Source of the DNA: Hydrogenophaga sp.
Lineage (GTDB): Bacteria; Pseudomonadota; Gammaproteobacteria; Burkholderiales; Burkholderiaceae_C
Assembly (NCBI RefSeq): GCF_026125825.1
Contig: NZ_JAHCKK010000004.1
Coordinates: 1 to 64,000, forward strand
Length of the DNA stretch: 64,000 nucleotides
Reading direction: 5' to 3'
Notes under the pieces: model-generated
Told to the model about the DNA's origin: nothing
Database searches by the model: none
What the model saw: only the letters and a program-made list of their open reading frames with translations
Translations under genes and position numbers: made by a program
In this document: positions 47,834 through 57,996 of the stretch, piece by piece
How positions within the stretch are numbered: the first letter of the stretch is position 1
How the letters are laid out: the number at the start of each line of letters is the position of its first letter

Positions 47834-49300
47834 ATGGCGACCACCACTCCCAACAACCTAGACGCCGCCGCCGCACTGGCGAGGTTCGCAGACGCGGGCA
47901 CTTCGCCAGAGGATCGCCGCGAGGCGTTGTCCGCACTGAGTGCAACTAAGGTGTTGCCCAAGCAGGCCGACGACCCAGCCATTGAAGCAGGCCGCCGCCA
48001 CTTGGTAGATCAGGCCCGGACGGCAGAGAAGCCGGGGTATCGCCTGCTGGCAATTGCGGAGTGCATCCGCCTGACACAGATCGTTAACCGGTGGACTCCT
48101 GTGATGTTGGATCAACTGCGCCCGGCGTTCGCCGAGCCGCTGCCTAACATGCAGCTGCTGACCAACGGAAACGACAAGTTGAATTTGGCGCGTGCCTGTG
48201 CCCAGATATCTGCGCCATGGTTGCCCGACTATCTGGCGCGTTCCATCGTGGAGGAGCCGGCGGCGGACAAGGCGCGTGCCGAGATGGTGGTTGCCCTGCT
48301 GGAGCGATCCAACTCCCTGGCTCAGACACTGCAGCGCCTTGCCACGGCATTTGAGGCGTTTCGACCGGATACGCAGGCCCCCGGCGACACGATGGCACGG
48401 CGGCAAGCGCGAACCTTGGAGGTACTGCGCGAAGCGCTGCTTGACAGCGAAATCGAGGCCGGCGACGACCTCGGTGTGGCTTTGCATGAATGCGTGAGCG
48501 CGCCGTTGGCGACTGTTGGAAAACCGCAAGAAGACAAGGCCCAGATAGACCTGTGCAGGCAGGTGCTGCTGCTGGTGCACGACATCGTGCGCACGCGAAT
48601 CTCGGTCGTGGCCGACCCGACCATGTACCGCGTGGTGGACTACTGCCGTCGGCTGAGTGGCGGTCGTTCCTGGCCCGATGAGCTGAAGAAGCCTCTGGAG
48701 CGGCTGATCACCGACGTCACCGAGGCCTTGTTGCTGCTCGGCCGTCAGGGGCAGCGCGACCAGGCGTTGCTCGCGCAACTGGACGTTCTCTGCAATAACT
48801 CGGACCGTGCTCGTGCGGTGGCCCGCGAACTGGCCGCCCGGCACCCCGAGTTGAACGAAGAGGTGCGTGACTGGTTGGAGCATGGGCGGGTGCGGACCGT
48901 GCGGCGCGCCAGCGAATCGGCCATTGAGGCGGCAGCCAGCAGCGCTGACGAGAGCATCGGTCTCTCGCTGCAGGCCGCCCGTAAGGCCCGACTACTGCGC
49001 GACACTCTGCGCGAACCTTTGGTCTCCAGCCTCGAGGTCTACGACCCCGGTTTGGCCCCCGCCGCGCAGGAGCTGCTCGACAGCGTGCAAGCCCTGGCGG
49101 TGCAAGTGGAGCAGGCCGCAGCTTTGCGAGGGCTGGAGTTGTACGGCACGCCGGGCGAGGAAGTGGAGATGTCGACCAAGCTTTTCATCATGGTGGGCGG
49201 TGTGCCGCGGCAACGCATGCTGGTCAAGCAGCCCGCCATCGTGCGCAAGCGCACCGACGGTGGTGTCGGTGACGTGGTGACCAAGGGGCTCGTGGAGTGA
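47834..49300 (+). CDS. Helical protein with GrpE-like C-terminus, partner of the Hsp70-like protein
   Basis: The 488-residue protein is not one I recognise as a whole. It is mostly alpha-helical and begins after a strong AAGGAG (ATG 47834). The last 50 residues (GLELYGTPGEEVEMSTKLF, then GGVPRQRMLVKQPAIVRK and DVVTKGLVE) recall the beta-wing of GrpE nucleotide-exchange factors, with a long helix before it. Since the next gene codes for an Hsp70-like ATPase, a nucleotide-exchange or adaptor role is inferred. It begins ten bases after the methyltransferase stop. Confidence 0.75.
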   Translation: MATTTPNNLDAAAALARFADAGTSPEDRREALSALSATKVLPKQADDPAIEAGRRHLVDQARTAEKPGYRLLAIAECIRLTQIVNRWTPVMLDQLRPAFAEPLPNMQLLTNGNDKLNLARACAQISAPWLPDYLARSIVEEPAADKARAEMVVALLERSNSLAQTLQRLATAFEAFRPDTQAPGDTMARRQARTLEVLREALLDSEIEAGDDLGVALHECVSAPLATVGKPQEDKAQIDLCRQVLLLVHDIVRTRISVVADPTMYRVVDYCRRLSGGRSWPDELKKPLERLITDVTEALLLLGRQGQRDQALLAQLDVLCNNSDRARAVARELAARHPELNEEVRDWLEHGRVRTVRRASESAIEAAASSADESIGLSLQAARKARLLRDTLREPLVSSLEVYDPGLAPAAQELLDSVQALAVQVEQAAALRGLELYGTPGEEVEMSTKLFIMVGGVPRQRMLVKQPAIVRKRTDGGVGDVVTKGLVE

Positions 49301-49350
49301 TGGCCGCCAGGCCGGATTGCAATTGCTGATCAATCGTCGAGGAGGACGCG

Positions 49351-51114
49351 TTGGACAAGAAAACTGCCGCCATATTGATTGCCAGCTTGATGGAGCGCAT
49401 TGAGCGCGACCAAACCATCGGCGCCGTTTCATCGCTGGAGCGCAAAGCGCTGCAGATCGCGCTGGCGTCTCTGGACGGTGGGAACGAAGTCGAAGCTACG
49501 TTGACGGAGGGGGCACCCCTCCCGGCATCGACACCCACGTCGGTAGCGATGGCCAACGACGGCGAAGCTGCGCCGGTCTCGAAAGCTGCGCTTGCGGCAA
49601 GCTCCGTTGCCGAAGCCCCTTCGACTCCGAAGAAGCCGGCGCTGCCGGAGGTCACGCTCTCGTTGGGCTCCATCGAGCGCGATGAAGTCACCGATGCCGA
49701 TGTGATGCTGTGCCTCGATTTCGGAACGGCGATGTCAAAGGCGTTTGCCACCGTGCTGCCTGACGGATACCTGGACCTCGAGCTGGGCAGCGAGGCTGGC
49801 AAGCAGGGCTACACGCTGCCTTCGTCGGTCTTCATCGGTGACGATGGCAAGGCCTACTTCGGCTTCGAAGCCATCGAGATGAGCCAGGACCTGGTCGATT
49901 CAGGCCGCGAGCGGCTGGACTCGATCAAGGGTTGGCTGAGCCTGCGACGCGAGGGAAACCTCGACGGCGAGGCGTGCCTTCTGCAAAGGCCGATGAACCC
50001 GACCGACTTCCGGCTTACTCAGGGTGATTTGATCCGCGTGTACCTGGCCTACCTGACCGATATGGCCGAGAAGTCGCTGGCCTACCAAGGCGTCAAGTCG
50101 CCCCGCTATGCCAAGCGCCGGTTTGCCCGCCCGTGTTGGGACGCGGAGCAAGCCTTGTGGGCTGACCGTCAGATGCGAACGATGCTCGCGGAGGCGCAGA
50201 TCCTGGCCGATACGTTCAGTGCCCGCTGGGCGGGTGGCATTCCCGTTGGAGAGCTGAAGTCGGCTGTGGAGCAGATCAAAGCCTTGGGCCAGCGGCCTGA
50301 GTACCTGATCGACGACGGCATTCCGGAACCTGTCGCGGTGGCTGCAGGCGCGATCGCAGACAGCGAAAACCTGCGGGACGCGTTCATGGTTGTCGATGTG
50401 GGCGCAGGAACGACCGACTTTGGCTTGTTCATCTCGACGCATCGGCCTGATGACGGTGAACTCCGGGTGTTCCAGGTGCCGACATCGATTCAGGGCTTGA
50501 AGTGGGCCGGCGACCGGGTGGACGGTCTGCTTCGGGGCTTCATTGCGCAACGGGAGTCCGTCGATCAGAGCGACAACGCCGGCAGAATGGTGTTGGCCGA
50601 GCTGTCGCGACGGATTCGCAGCCTGAAGGAGACCTTGTTCAAGACCGGCAGGGTGGAGTACGTGCTGGCTGACAGCACGGTCGGGCTCGTGACGCTCGAC
50701 GAGTTTCTTGCCGACGACAAGGTTGCACGGTTTGCCCATGCAGTGGAGGCCGGTTTCAAGAAGGCACTCGAAGCCGTGGACGAGACCTGGTTGCGCTGGC
50801 TGGCCATGGATGGTGTACGCCTGCATGTGGTGCTGACGGGCGGCAGCTCGCCGCTGCCGATGATGCAAGCCCTGGGCAAGGGGCCGATCGACGTTAAGGG
50901 GCATCGCATCTTGCGCCAGGCGGTTGATCCAAAGCCGCAATGGATGAAGGACATGCCGGACGAACTGCTGACGGTGTATCCGCAGCTGGCCGTGGCCATC
51001 GGCGGGTCGGCAGAAACGATGCCGGAGACACTGACGGCGCCGCCAACCTTCGGTGGTGGTGGTCCGCGACGGCATGGCTATGCAGCTGGTAGTTCGCAAG
51101 CTTCTGGGAGTTGA
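49351..51114 (+). CDS. Hsp70/actin-fold ATPase of the defence operon
   Basis: The 587-residue protein has the three nucleotide-binding motifs of the Hsp70/actin superfamily: phosphate 1 at 121-134 ([10 protein letters not shown]), phosphate 2 at 347-359 ([12 protein letters not shown]) and adenosine motif at 493-500 (VVLTGGSS). An N-terminal 110-residue extension, partly Ala/Pro-rich, precedes the fold, and no canonical substrate-binding domain follows. Start is TTG 49351, five bases after GAGGAGG (49339-49345). It may act as a molecular switch for the neighbouring helical protein and the DUF499 ATPase. Confidence 0.85.
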   Translation: MDKKTAAILIASLMERIERDQTIGAVSSLERKALQIALASLDGGNEVEATLTEGAPLPASTPTSVAMANDGEAAPVSKAALAASSVAEAPSTPKKPALPEVTLSLGSIERDEVTDADVMLCLDFGTAMSKAFATVLPDGYLDLELGSEAGKQGYTLPSSVFIGDDGKAYFGFEAIEMSQDLVDSGRERLDSIKGWLSLRREGNLDGEACLLQRPMNPTDFRLTQGDLIRVYLAYLTDMAEKSLAYQGVKSPRYAKRRFARPCWDAEQALWADRQMRTMLAEAQILADTFSARWAGGIPVGELKSAVEQIKALGQRPEYLIDDGIPEPVAVAAGAIADSENLRDAFMVVDVGAGTTDFGLFISTHRPDDGELRVFQVPTSIQGLKWAGDRVDGLLRGFIAQRESVDQSDNAGRMVLAELSRRIRSLKETLFKTGRVEYVLADSTVGLVTLDEFLADDKVARFAHAVEAGFKKALEAVDETWLRWLAMDGVRLHVVLTGGSSPLPMMQALGKGPIDVKGHRILRQAVDPKPQWMKDMPDELLTVYPQLAVAIGGSAETMPETLTAPPTFGGGGPRRHGYAAGSSQASGS

Positions 51115-51118
51115 AGAG

Positions 51119-53932
51119 ATGGGATTGAAACCGTGGCGCGAAGTCGCCGTTCCGCATTCCGACGTGCTCAAGGGTACGTTCCAGCAGGCCGAGTTTGCAG
51201 CCGACCTGTCGCGCGTCCATGACAAGACCGCTGCGGCCGAGTACCAGGACGCAGCACTGTTCTTCCAGCGCACCTTCATTACCGAAGGAATGCGCTTGCT
51301 GCTGGACTCGGTGGTCAAGCGTCTGGCCGGCAAGGGGGGCGACCCCGTCATTCAGCTGCAGACGGCTTTCGGCGGTGGCAAGACCCACACCATGCTGGCG
51401 GTGTATCACCTGGCCAAGGGCACGGTGCCGGCGTCGAACCTGCAGGGTGTTCCTGCAATCCTGGAGAGTGCCGGGATTGTCGACCTTCAACCGGCCCGTT
51501 TGGTTGTGCTCGATGGCATCCGGCAATCGCCGAACCAGCCAGCGGTCTATGAAGGCGTTGCCGTCAAGACGCTGTGGGGCGAGCTGGCCTGGCAGCTGGG
51601 TAAGGCAGAAGCCTATGACCTGGTGCGCGATGCCGACCAGTCAGGCACTTCGCCGGGCAAGGCTGTGCTGGAACAGCTGCTGTCGAAGTACGCGCCCTGC
51701 GTGATCCTGATCGACGAACTGGTGGCGTATGTGCGCCAGTTCGAGGAAGGTAAGGCGCTCACCGGCGGCACCTTCGACTCGAACCTGAGCTTTGTTCAGG
51801 CACTGACCGAGGCACTCAAGGCAGTGCCCACGGCGATTCTGCTGGCATCGCTACCCGAGTCGGACAAGGAGGCAGGCAGTCAGCGGGGCGTGAAGGCGCT
51901 CGGCGCCCTGGCGCACTACTTCGGTCGGGTTCAGGCCTTGTGGAAGCCGGTGTCTTCGTCCGAGGCGTTTGAGATTGTGCGGCGCCGGCTCTTCACGTCG
52001 ATTAGCGACCAATTGGCGGCCGAGGAGGTGTGCAGGGCCTTCGCTGATCTGTACGTGGCCAATTCGCACGACTTCCCTCATGAGACGCAGGAGTCGCGCT
52101 ATCACGACCGGCTGCTGTCAGCCTACCCGATCCATCCGGAAGTGTTCGACCGTCTCTACGAGGACTGGTCGTCACTGGACAACTTCCAGCGCACGCGCGG
52201 CGTTCTCAAGCTGATGGCCAAGGTGATCCACCGTCTCTGGAACGCCAACAACACCGATCTTCTGATCATGCCAGGCAGCCTGCCGTTGTATGACGCCGAT
52301 GTTCGCAACGAGGCGATCTACTACCTGCCGCAAGGCTGGGATCCGGTGCTTGAAAAGGACATCGACGGTGAGCGGGCCGAGACGACCGACATCGAGCGTA
52401 GGGACCCTCGCCTGGGTAGCGTCCAGGCTTGCCGCCGAGCTGCGCGTGCCATCTTCTTGGGCAGTGCGCCCACCAATGGCGGGCAGGTGGTGCGAGGCAT
52501 CGAGCTTGAGCGGGTGGTGCTGGGTGCGGCGCAGCCTGGCCAGCAACCGAGCCTGTTCAAGGACGCGCTGCGCCGCCTTGGCGACAGGCTTCAGTATCTG
52601 AATAGCGGCAACAACCGTTTCTGGTTCGACGTGCGCGCCAACTTGCGCCGCGAGATGGAAGACCGCAAGCGCCGGTTCCAGGACAAAGAGGACGTTTTCC
52701 CCGCCATTCGCGATCGGCTGCAACGCAGCATCACGACAGCGGCGTTCGACGCGGTGCATGTTTTCACGCCCAGCGCCGACGTGCCCGACGACTGGATGCT
52801 GCGGTTGGTGGTGTTGCCCGCAGACGCGGCGTTCAGTCGCAGTGGCCAGAGCCTGGCCATTGATCGCGCCACGGAAATCTTGAAGGGACGAGGTGATCAG
52901 CCGCGGTTCAAGCAGAACCGCCTGCTCTTTGTGGCGGCGGATTTCGAGACGGTTTCGCGCCTCAAGGACCAGGTACGTTCGATGCTGGCTTGGCAATCGA
53001 TCGTCAACGACGTCAAAGAACTGCGACTGAACCTTGATCAACTGCAGGCGCGTCAGGCAGAGCGCAGCTTGGGCGAGGCAGTCGACACCGTGCGACGGAC
53101 GATCCGGGAGGCCTACAAATGGCTGCTGGCGCCGGTGCAGGAAGCGCGCCCGGGCAAGGGGCTGTCCGAAGTTCGATGGGAGTACTTCGCGCTCAACTCG
53201 GGCGCGCAGCATTTTGGCGACGAACTGGATCGTGTGCTCAAGGAGAACGAGTTGGTCATCAACGCGTGGGCGCCAATCCACCTGGCTGGCGTGCTGCGAA
53301 GCTGGTTCTGGAAGCCGGAGCAGTCGGACGTAGGCGCTCTCACGGTTTGGCATCAGACTTGCCACCAGTTGTACCTGCCGCGACTGCGCGATGACCGCGT
53401 CTTTCAGAACGCCGTGGCAGCCGGTGCCGAGAGTCGCGACTTCTTCGCCTTGGCCCAAGGCAAGGACGATGACGGATTCATCGGGTTCGTGTTCGGAACC
53501 CGAACGACGCCGGTGCTGGACAGCTCCCTGCTGCTGATTGACCCAGTGGCTGCAGCGTCGTTCACGAACTCGGTTCGGGAGCGAAGTCCCGGTGAACCTA
53601 CGCCGTCTGCCGGCGGTGGATCCGGCGGGCAGCTGCCACCGCAGGCGCCGGCAAGTACGACGGAGTCTGGCGCACCTCAGTCCGGGCCATCGCCGTCAAA
53701 GCGCCGCTTTTATGCGTCGACGACGCTGGATCCCGTGCTGGGGAAGAAGTCCTTCAATGACCTATACGACGAACTGGTCATGCTGTTTACCACCAGGCCC
53801 GGCGTGCGCGTCAGCCTGCGCGTTGAGATCGAGGCCGATGCGGGCGGAGGCGTATTCGACGATGCGACGCAGCGCGCAGCCAAGGAAAATGCTGCAGTGT
53901 TGAAGTTTTCCTCGGCCGAGTTTGAGGAATGA
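51119..53932 (+). CDS. DUF499 family large ATPase
   Basis: The 937-residue protein has the DUF499 N-terminus ([20 protein letters not shown]), Walker A at 84-90 (FGGGKTH), Walker B at 195-200 (ILIDE), and the family segments [17 protein letters not shown] and [18 protein letters not shown] low-complexity linker (about 845-880) leads to a C-terminal domain. DUF499 proteins occur with DUF1156 methylases and helicases in defence islands. It is the last gene of the operon, four bases after the Hsp70-like gene, with GGGAG ahead of its ATG. Confidence 0.9.
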   Translation: MGLKPWREVAVPHSDVLKGTFQQAEFAADLSRVHDKTAAAEYQDAALFFQRTFITEGMRLLLDSVVKRLAGKGGDPVIQLQTAFGGGKTHTMLAVYHLAKGTVPASNLQGVPAILESAGIVDLQPARLVVLDGIRQSPNQPAVYEGVAVKTLWGELAWQLGKAEAYDLVRDADQSGTSPGKAVLEQLLSKYAPCVILIDELVAYVRQFEEGKALTGGTFDSNLSFVQALTEALKAVPTAILLASLPESDKEAGSQRGVKALGALAHYFGRVQALWKPVSSSEAFEIVRRRLFTSISDQLAAEEVCRAFADLYVANSHDFPHETQESRYHDRLLSAYPIHPEVFDRLYEDWSSLDNFQRTRGVLKLMAKVIHRLWNANNTDLLIMPGSLPLYDADVRNEAIYYLPQGWDPVLEKDIDGERAETTDIERRDPRLGSVQACRRAARAIFLGSAPTNGGQVVRGIELERVVLGAAQPGQQPSLFKDALRRLGDRLQYLNSGNNRFWFDVRANLRREMEDRKRRFQDKEDVFPAIRDRLQRSITTAAFDAVHVFTPSADVPDDWMLRLVVLPADAAFSRSGQSLAIDRATEILKGRGDQPRFKQNRLLFVAADFETVSRLKDQVRSMLAWQSIVNDVKELRLNLDQLQARQAERSLGEAVDTVRRTIREAYKWLLAPVQEARPGKGLSEVRWEYFALNSGAQHFGDELDRVLKENELVINAWAPIHLAGVLRSWFWKPEQSDVGALTVWHQTCHQLYLPRLRDDRVFQNAVAAGAESRDFFALAQGKDDDGFIGFVFGTRTTPVLDSSLLLIDPVAAASFTNSVRERSPGEPTPSAGGGSGGQLPPQAPASTTESGAPQSGPSPSKRRFYASTTLDPVLGKKSFNDLYDELVMLFTTRPGVRVSLRVEIEADAGGGVFDDATQRAAKENAAVLKFSSAEFEE

Positions 53933-54315
53933 CTGGTACACCATCATCCGAGATCCATACCGTCACCCTTCAAGCCTACGTGTGCTGGGCGACCGCGGTT
54001 ACGAAAAAGGAGCTGACCAAATGTAGAAAGACCTTTCGCGGGATGTTCTACAAAGTGCCGCGTCGTCTGAAAGTATGCGTGTAGTGTGACAACAAGACAG
54101 CCTACGCCGGCATGGACGCGATCGCCCACAAGCCAAAACGAACCTCATGAATGGCGATGGTCAAAGGCCTGATGCAGTCAGGTGCTGCGTTCAGTCTTTC
54201 ACAGCGGGACAGATTTGCCCTCGAGGGTTCGCCTCAAAACCCTGTTGTGATTTCGCTCGTTCCTCCATGCACCTCAGCCGCTCGACCGCTCGACCGAGCA
54301 ACTGTGCAAAGAAAA
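53933..54315. other. Gap after the defence operon
   Basis: No intact gene is seen in these 380 bases. A remnant related to the 3' end of the 55186-56298 gene lies at 54119-54165. No clear Rho-independent terminator for the long operon was found. Confidence 0.5.
54119..54165 (-). pseudogene. Remnant of the 3' end of the 370-residue protein gene
   Basis: About 45 bases match the 3' end of the gene at 55186-56298 with four differences. On the minus strand it reads LTIAIHEVRFGLWAI, against LTTAIHEVRFGSWAI in the intact gene. Upstream the match is lost. Confidence 0.7.
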
Positions 54316-54651
54316 TCAGGGAGACTTGTCCAAGTCTTCCATCCACGCGGATATCAACGTAGTTCTCCTCTTCGCTGAAAGCTTTCCGAGCTCAAGCAGG
54401 AGAGCGCTCAAATCCTTCTCTTCGCAATAAAGATATGCCAAAGGCACGTCGAGCGCTCTTGCAATGTTTCGCGCAGTGTCCAGTGGGGGCTCATGATTCC
54501 CGAGCTCGTACCGACTGATACGGGCTCGGCTTGAGGACTCATCAATGCCTATGAGTACGCCAAGCTTTTCCTGAGACCACCCCAGCATCTCTCGTCTTGA
54601 GCGAATTCGCTGCCCGATGAGGTTGGGGATTCGGCCTGACTCGGGAACCAT
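54316..54651 (-). CDS. XRE-family HTH regulator
   Basis: The 111-residue protein has a helix-turn-helix of the Cro/CI type: LIGQRIRSRREMLGWSQEKL, GVLIGIDESSSRARISRYEL, then ARNIARALDVPLAYLYC. The C-terminal tail (LLLELGKLSAKRRTTLI) is typical of small phage-like regulators with one domain. It is divergent from the lipoprotein gene at 54760. Confidence 0.85.
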   Translation of the reverse strand: MVPESGRIPNLIGQRIRSRREMLGWSQEKLGVLIGIDESSSRARISRYELGNHEPPLDTARNIARALDVPLAYLYCEEKDLSALLLELGKLSAKRRTTLISAWMEDLDKSP

Positions 54652-54759
54652 GTCACGAGTTTCGTAACTGGCCGATAATTTGTCGTCACGAAAAGCGTGA
54701 CAATGGCCAAGTCCGCCGCTCTCGTTTTTTTATTGACACTGTTTTTTGGAGCTTCCATC

Positions 54760-55059
54760 ATGCGTCGTATTTTTCTTGCATGTGCCGTCGTGTTGAGCAG
54801 CCTCTCAGGTTGCGCAACCGGTACTGATGGGGTGGTTAGCATCGGCCCTGACATGTACATGGTCGGAGGCCACGGCCGCTTCACTGACTTTTCTGCGAGT
54901 GCTGTGAAGGCACGCTACTTTCAGCAAGCGCAGCAGTATTGTCAGGAGAGCGGTCGTGATATGCAGCCTCTCAACAGCTCCGGCCAGGACTCAGGGATGG
55001 GAACGTATGCGTCGGCTGAAGTCCAGTTTCGATGTGTGTCGAGGGGCGCGTCTAGATAG
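54760..55059 (+). CDS. Small lipoprotein
   Basis: The 99-residue protein starts MRRIFLACAVVLSSLSGCAT with a lipobox LSGC at residues 15-18 and a GGAG site about nine bases ahead. Mature part (GPDMYMVGGHGRFTDFSASA, QQAQQYCQESGRDM, VQFRCVSRG) is a compact periplasmic domain with two cysteines. Homologous small lipoproteins are frequent in proteobacterial genomes; function unknown. Confidence 0.75.
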   Translation: MRRIFLACAVVLSSLSGCATGTDGVVSIGPDMYMVGGHGRFTDFSASAVKARYFQQAQQYCQESGRDMQPLNSSGQDSGMGTYASAEVQFRCVSRGASR

Positions 55060-55185
55060 CCGCTGGGGCTTGTTTTCGCTCGAACACTTGCGTTGAATGA
55101 TCGGGCATCGCTTTCCCCGGTATCCCGGACGCTGTGGTCAGCTCGCCAGGTTTGGCGATAGCTAGCGCCATCCGCTGGAGGCCGA

Positions 55186-56298
55186 TCAAGCCGCTCCCGT
55201 CGGTAAAGATCGGATCGCCCATGAGCCAAAGCGAACCTCATGAATGGCGGTGGTCAACCGAAGGATGTGTCCCTTGAGGGCCCATGCCGGCAGCGCCAGA
55301 AACTCGCGCAACGAAACCTGGCAAGGATCGATCCAGCCTCCCCGAACCGAGCAGCCATAGACGGCGCCACCAGCCTCCATGCGCATCAGTCCATTGTCAA
55401 TCGTCAAGGACAAGGGAGCATCTGGCAAGGGCCCAGCGTTCCCATCGGCAAGCCCATGCCGCTTCGCCATCCACTTGCGGGTAGCTCGAAGCATTTCACC
55501 ATCCAGATCTACATGCGGCAGATCCAGGTCGAGCGCGCGCATGTTCGCCTTGTGGTGCTCGTACCGCAGCCCCAGGTCGAACGCGTCTGGCGTCTGGGCG
55601 TCGCGCCCAAACGCTGCCCGCCAGAAATCCACCACCGCCAGCGCGATAGCTCCGCGCGGGGCCTCGGGCGGCAAGATCGTCTCATCCCACATCGACTGTC
55701 TGAGCGTATTGCACCGGGCCGTCAGCTGCCATTGGGCGAACCAGTTGGTGCCCGCGATGATCTCCAGCTCGGCTCCGCCGTGAATCCCCGCCCACATGAG
55801 TACGTCCCCGTGGGGCGGGTTCTGCTGCCTAAACCCCAGCTCGCCAAGGGCTTGGGCGATGGGCACCACTTCAAGTGCACGCTCGATGCCGATCTGCTTT
55901 TCTGCCTTCTCAAAGAACGTATTGAACTCGCGAGCGTCCATGGCGTTGGCATTGAGGACTCGTTTCAGGTCGTCCATGCCGGCGTCAAAGTCCTGATGCG
56001 CCTGGCGCTTGGTCAGCAACTCCACCATGGCCGGGCTGATCTGGGTGACTGGACGCAGGCAGAGATCGGCCACGATGATCTCGCGGGTGGGTTTGCCTCG
56101 AATCGAAATGGGGTTGCCCAGTACAAGCACCTGCCAGGCGAAAACTGGCTTCGTTGCTCCCAGCAGTGTGCCGACGAACCCCGACGGATTGCGCAAGGCC
56201 ACCAACTTACCGTCGTGCGCTCCGTCGCTGGTGCGCTGAAGCATTGCCACCATGCCAGGGAATCCGATGGCATTGTCTGGAATGGGGAGAGTGCTCAA
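55186..56298 (-). CDS. Hypothetical protein (370 residues)
   Basis: I do not recognise the family. The start is set at TTG 56298 because an AGGAG (56306-56310) lies seven bases ahead; a longer form from 56346 has no such site. The protein seems cytoplasmic, with no signal or membrane segment. Noted segments: GFPGMVAMLQRTSDGAHDGK, ALRNPSGFVGTLLGATKPVF and a C-terminal AIHEVRFGSWAI that recurs as a remnant at 54119-54165. It lies in the accessory region. Confidence 0.6.
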   Translation of the reverse strand: MSTLPIPDNAIGFPGMVAMLQRTSDGAHDGKLVALRNPSGFVGTLLGATKPVFAWQVLVLGNPISIRGKPTREIIVADLCLRPVTQISPAMVELLTKRQAHQDFDAGMDDLKRVLNANAMDAREFNTFFEKAEKQIGIERALEVVPIAQALGELGFRQQNPPHGDVLMWAGIHGGAELEIIAGTNWFAQWQLTARCNTLRQSMWDETILPPEAPRGAIALAVVDFWRAAFGRDAQTPDAFDLGLRYEHHKANMRALDLDLPHVDLDGEMLRATRKWMAKRHGLADGNAGPLPDAPLSLTIDNGLMRMEAGGAVYGCSVRGGWIDPCQVSLREFLALPAWALKGHILRLTTAIHEVRFGSWAIRSLPTGAA

Positions 56299-56397
56299 GG
56301 CTGCGCTCCTGGTGCAACATTCCAGCTGTAGGCTGAATGCCGTCAAAGAAAAAACCGGTCCCAGTGGAAACTCACAACGGAGAATATGCAGACAACG

Positions 56398-56892
56398 CTA
56401 GCCCAGACTGCTCAACAGTCTTCTCGCATCTAAATATTTGCTCAGTCGAGCAGCGTCCTTTGGACTGACCTCCTGCAGTCGAGAGACGTCTAGGTTGTCT
56501 TCAAGGTCGGCCAGCTTGACCCTTCTCCCCACAGGGTGCGCGCCGGCACGACGAACAAAGGCGAGGTAGCGATCGCGTTTGATTTCGATGCTGTCATCCT
56601 CGGCGTCTTCGTCCTCAGGCAACTTGCTGACGGATTTGAGTGCACTGATCACCTCATCAGAGAAGCCTTCGGAAGCCAGTCGCTCAAAAGTCCAGACCGG
56701 ACCACCGTCTTCCACGACGTCGTGCAGAACGCCCACGATGCGTTCGATTTCGCTTTCCAGAGAAAACATCACGCGCAAGGGGTGCAGGATGTAAGGGGCG
56801 CCAGCCTTGTCCAAAACGCCAGCGTGGGCTTCTGCTGCGATCTCGATGGCTCTGGATAGTGATCCAGGTGGTGAAATTCGATTGATATACAT
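56398..56892 (-). CDS. HD-domain hydrolase (MESH1/RelA-SpoT hydrolase-like)
   Basis: The 164-residue protein has AIEIAAEAHAGVLDKAGAPY, ILHPLRVMF and IVGVLHDVVEDGG, the metal-binding HD motifs of small (p)ppGpp or nucleotide hydrolases. Residues RVKLADLEDNLD complete the site. No synthetase domain is present. I chose ATG 56892; a start at 56919 would overlap the operator-like inverted repeat. It is divergent from a NUDIX regulator. Confidence 0.75.
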   Translation of the reverse strand: MYINRISPPGSLSRAIEIAAEAHAGVLDKAGAPYILHPLRVMFSLESEIERIVGVLHDVVEDGGPVWTFERLASEGFSDEVISALKSVSKLPEDEDAEDDSIEIKRDRYLAFVRRAGAHPVGRRVKLADLEDNLDVSRLQEVSPKDAARLSKYLDARRLLSSLG

Positions 56893-56907
56893 GGAGCAGT
56901 CTTGTAA

Positions 56908-56963
56908 ACTTAGTTGCATCGCGATGTTAAGTGTAGCAAGATAAATGCGAAGTGCAACTAAGT
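56908..56963. promoter_or_regulatory. Operator-like inverted repeat between HD and NUDIX genes
   Basis: ACTTAGTTGCA (56908-56918) and TGCAACTAAGT (56953-56963) are perfect 11-bp inverted copies 34 bases apart, covering the promoter region of both divergent genes. Likely bound by the NUDIX-winged-helix protein. Confidence 0.6.
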
Positions 56964-56980
56964 CAAGAAAAAACTACCCA

Positions 56981-57631
56981 ATGCCGTTCGTGCGCGTGGA
57001 GCTGGTGGCGCTCTGTGTGATCGAAGATCGCCTGCAAGTGCTGCTGAGCCAACGCGAAGAGGAGCCTTACAAGGGGAAATGGGGTTTGCCTGGTGGCGTC
57101 TTGCGAATTGATCTGGACGGCTCACTTGAGGCAGCCGCACAGCGGGTGGCGCAGGAGCGTCTGAACATGCGTCTACCCAACCTGGGCCAGGTGGCCGCGG
57201 TGGGAGGCGCAGATCGTGATCCGCGAGCACCTTGGGCCATGAGCGTCGTCTTCCGCAGTTTGGTGCAAGCCGATCTTGAGGCCACGCCGGGAAAGAGGGT
57301 GCAGGCGCTGAACTGGCGTCCGGTGAGCGAGTTGTTTTCGGACAACCCACTTGCCTTTGATCATGCCGATCTGGTGCAGCACGCAGTCCGCGCGGTCCAG
57401 CGTGAGATCGCCGAAATGCGCTTTCCAATGGGATGGGTGCCCGAGCCCTTCACGTACGGAGAGCTTCAGGCGTTGAGCGAGGCGGTATTGGGCACGTCTC
57501 TGGACAAGGTGACGTTTCGACGTCGCATGGATGCCGCAGGCATGGCGTTGCCGTTGGAAGGGCAGATGAGGGCAGCGGGTGCCCATCGGCCTGCGCAGCT
57601 GTATCGCTTCACGCCGGAGCCTGCTCTGTAG
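56981..57631 (+). CDS. NUDIX-domain transcriptional regulator (NrtR-like)
   Basis: The 216-residue protein has a NUDIX domain (MPFVRVELVALCVIEDRLQV, KGKWGLPGGVLRIDL) in which the catalytic box is degenerate (AAQRVAQERL in place of RExxEE), followed by a winged-helix domain (TYGELQALSEAVLGTSLDKV, FRRRMDAAG). This is the make-up of NrtR, which represses NAD genes and senses ADP-ribose; here the divergent HD gene is the obvious target. ATG 56945 is an alternative start, but it lies within the inverted repeat. Confidence 0.82.
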   Translation: MPFVRVELVALCVIEDRLQVLLSQREEEPYKGKWGLPGGVLRIDLDGSLEAAAQRVAQERLNMRLPNLGQVAAVGGADRDPRAPWAMSVVFRSLVQADLEATPGKRVQALNWRPVSELFSDNPLAFDHADLVQHAVRAVQREIAEMRFPMGWVPEPFTYGELQALSEAVLGTSLDKVTFRRRMDAAGMALPLEGQMRAAGAHRPAQLYRFTPEPAL

Positions 57632-57996
57632 GCCGCTCGTTGTTCGAGCAGTTGCGTTGCGGATCATTCTTCAAGCGATGCCGTCTCCGGCGAGCACTGC
57701 CACGATGTCGCGTGTATCTATCGAAGGCCCCGTCTTTGTGCGAGATCAACCGCGCCTGCATGTCCGGGTGTCGCTCGCACGATCCCCGTGTGGGTGGCAG
57801 ATGAAGGGTTGCTAATCAGCTGAGCACCCCGGTTTTGCCAGGCGGAGTGTTGAACCTCATCTATCTCTGATCGCATCAGCCGCTTCTACAATTGAATCGG
57901 CGAACTTAGTGTTCGGCGAGCACGGTCTCACCAAGGTGAATGCACCTGTGAGCATTCCAGCAATGGAGTGAGCGTGCATGCCCTGGCGTTGATCTG
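57632..57996. other. Gap before the AraC-type gene
   Basis: About 365 bases without a convincing gene or RNA. It appears to be the transition from accessory DNA to ordinary chromosome; no tRNA or attachment-site copy is visible here. Confidence 0.5.

Noticed and set aside
57632-57996. A second attachment-site copy or intact tRNA at the right end of the element
   Set aside because: The bases from 53.9 to 58 kb were read for the tRNA-Thr 3' segment and none was seen.
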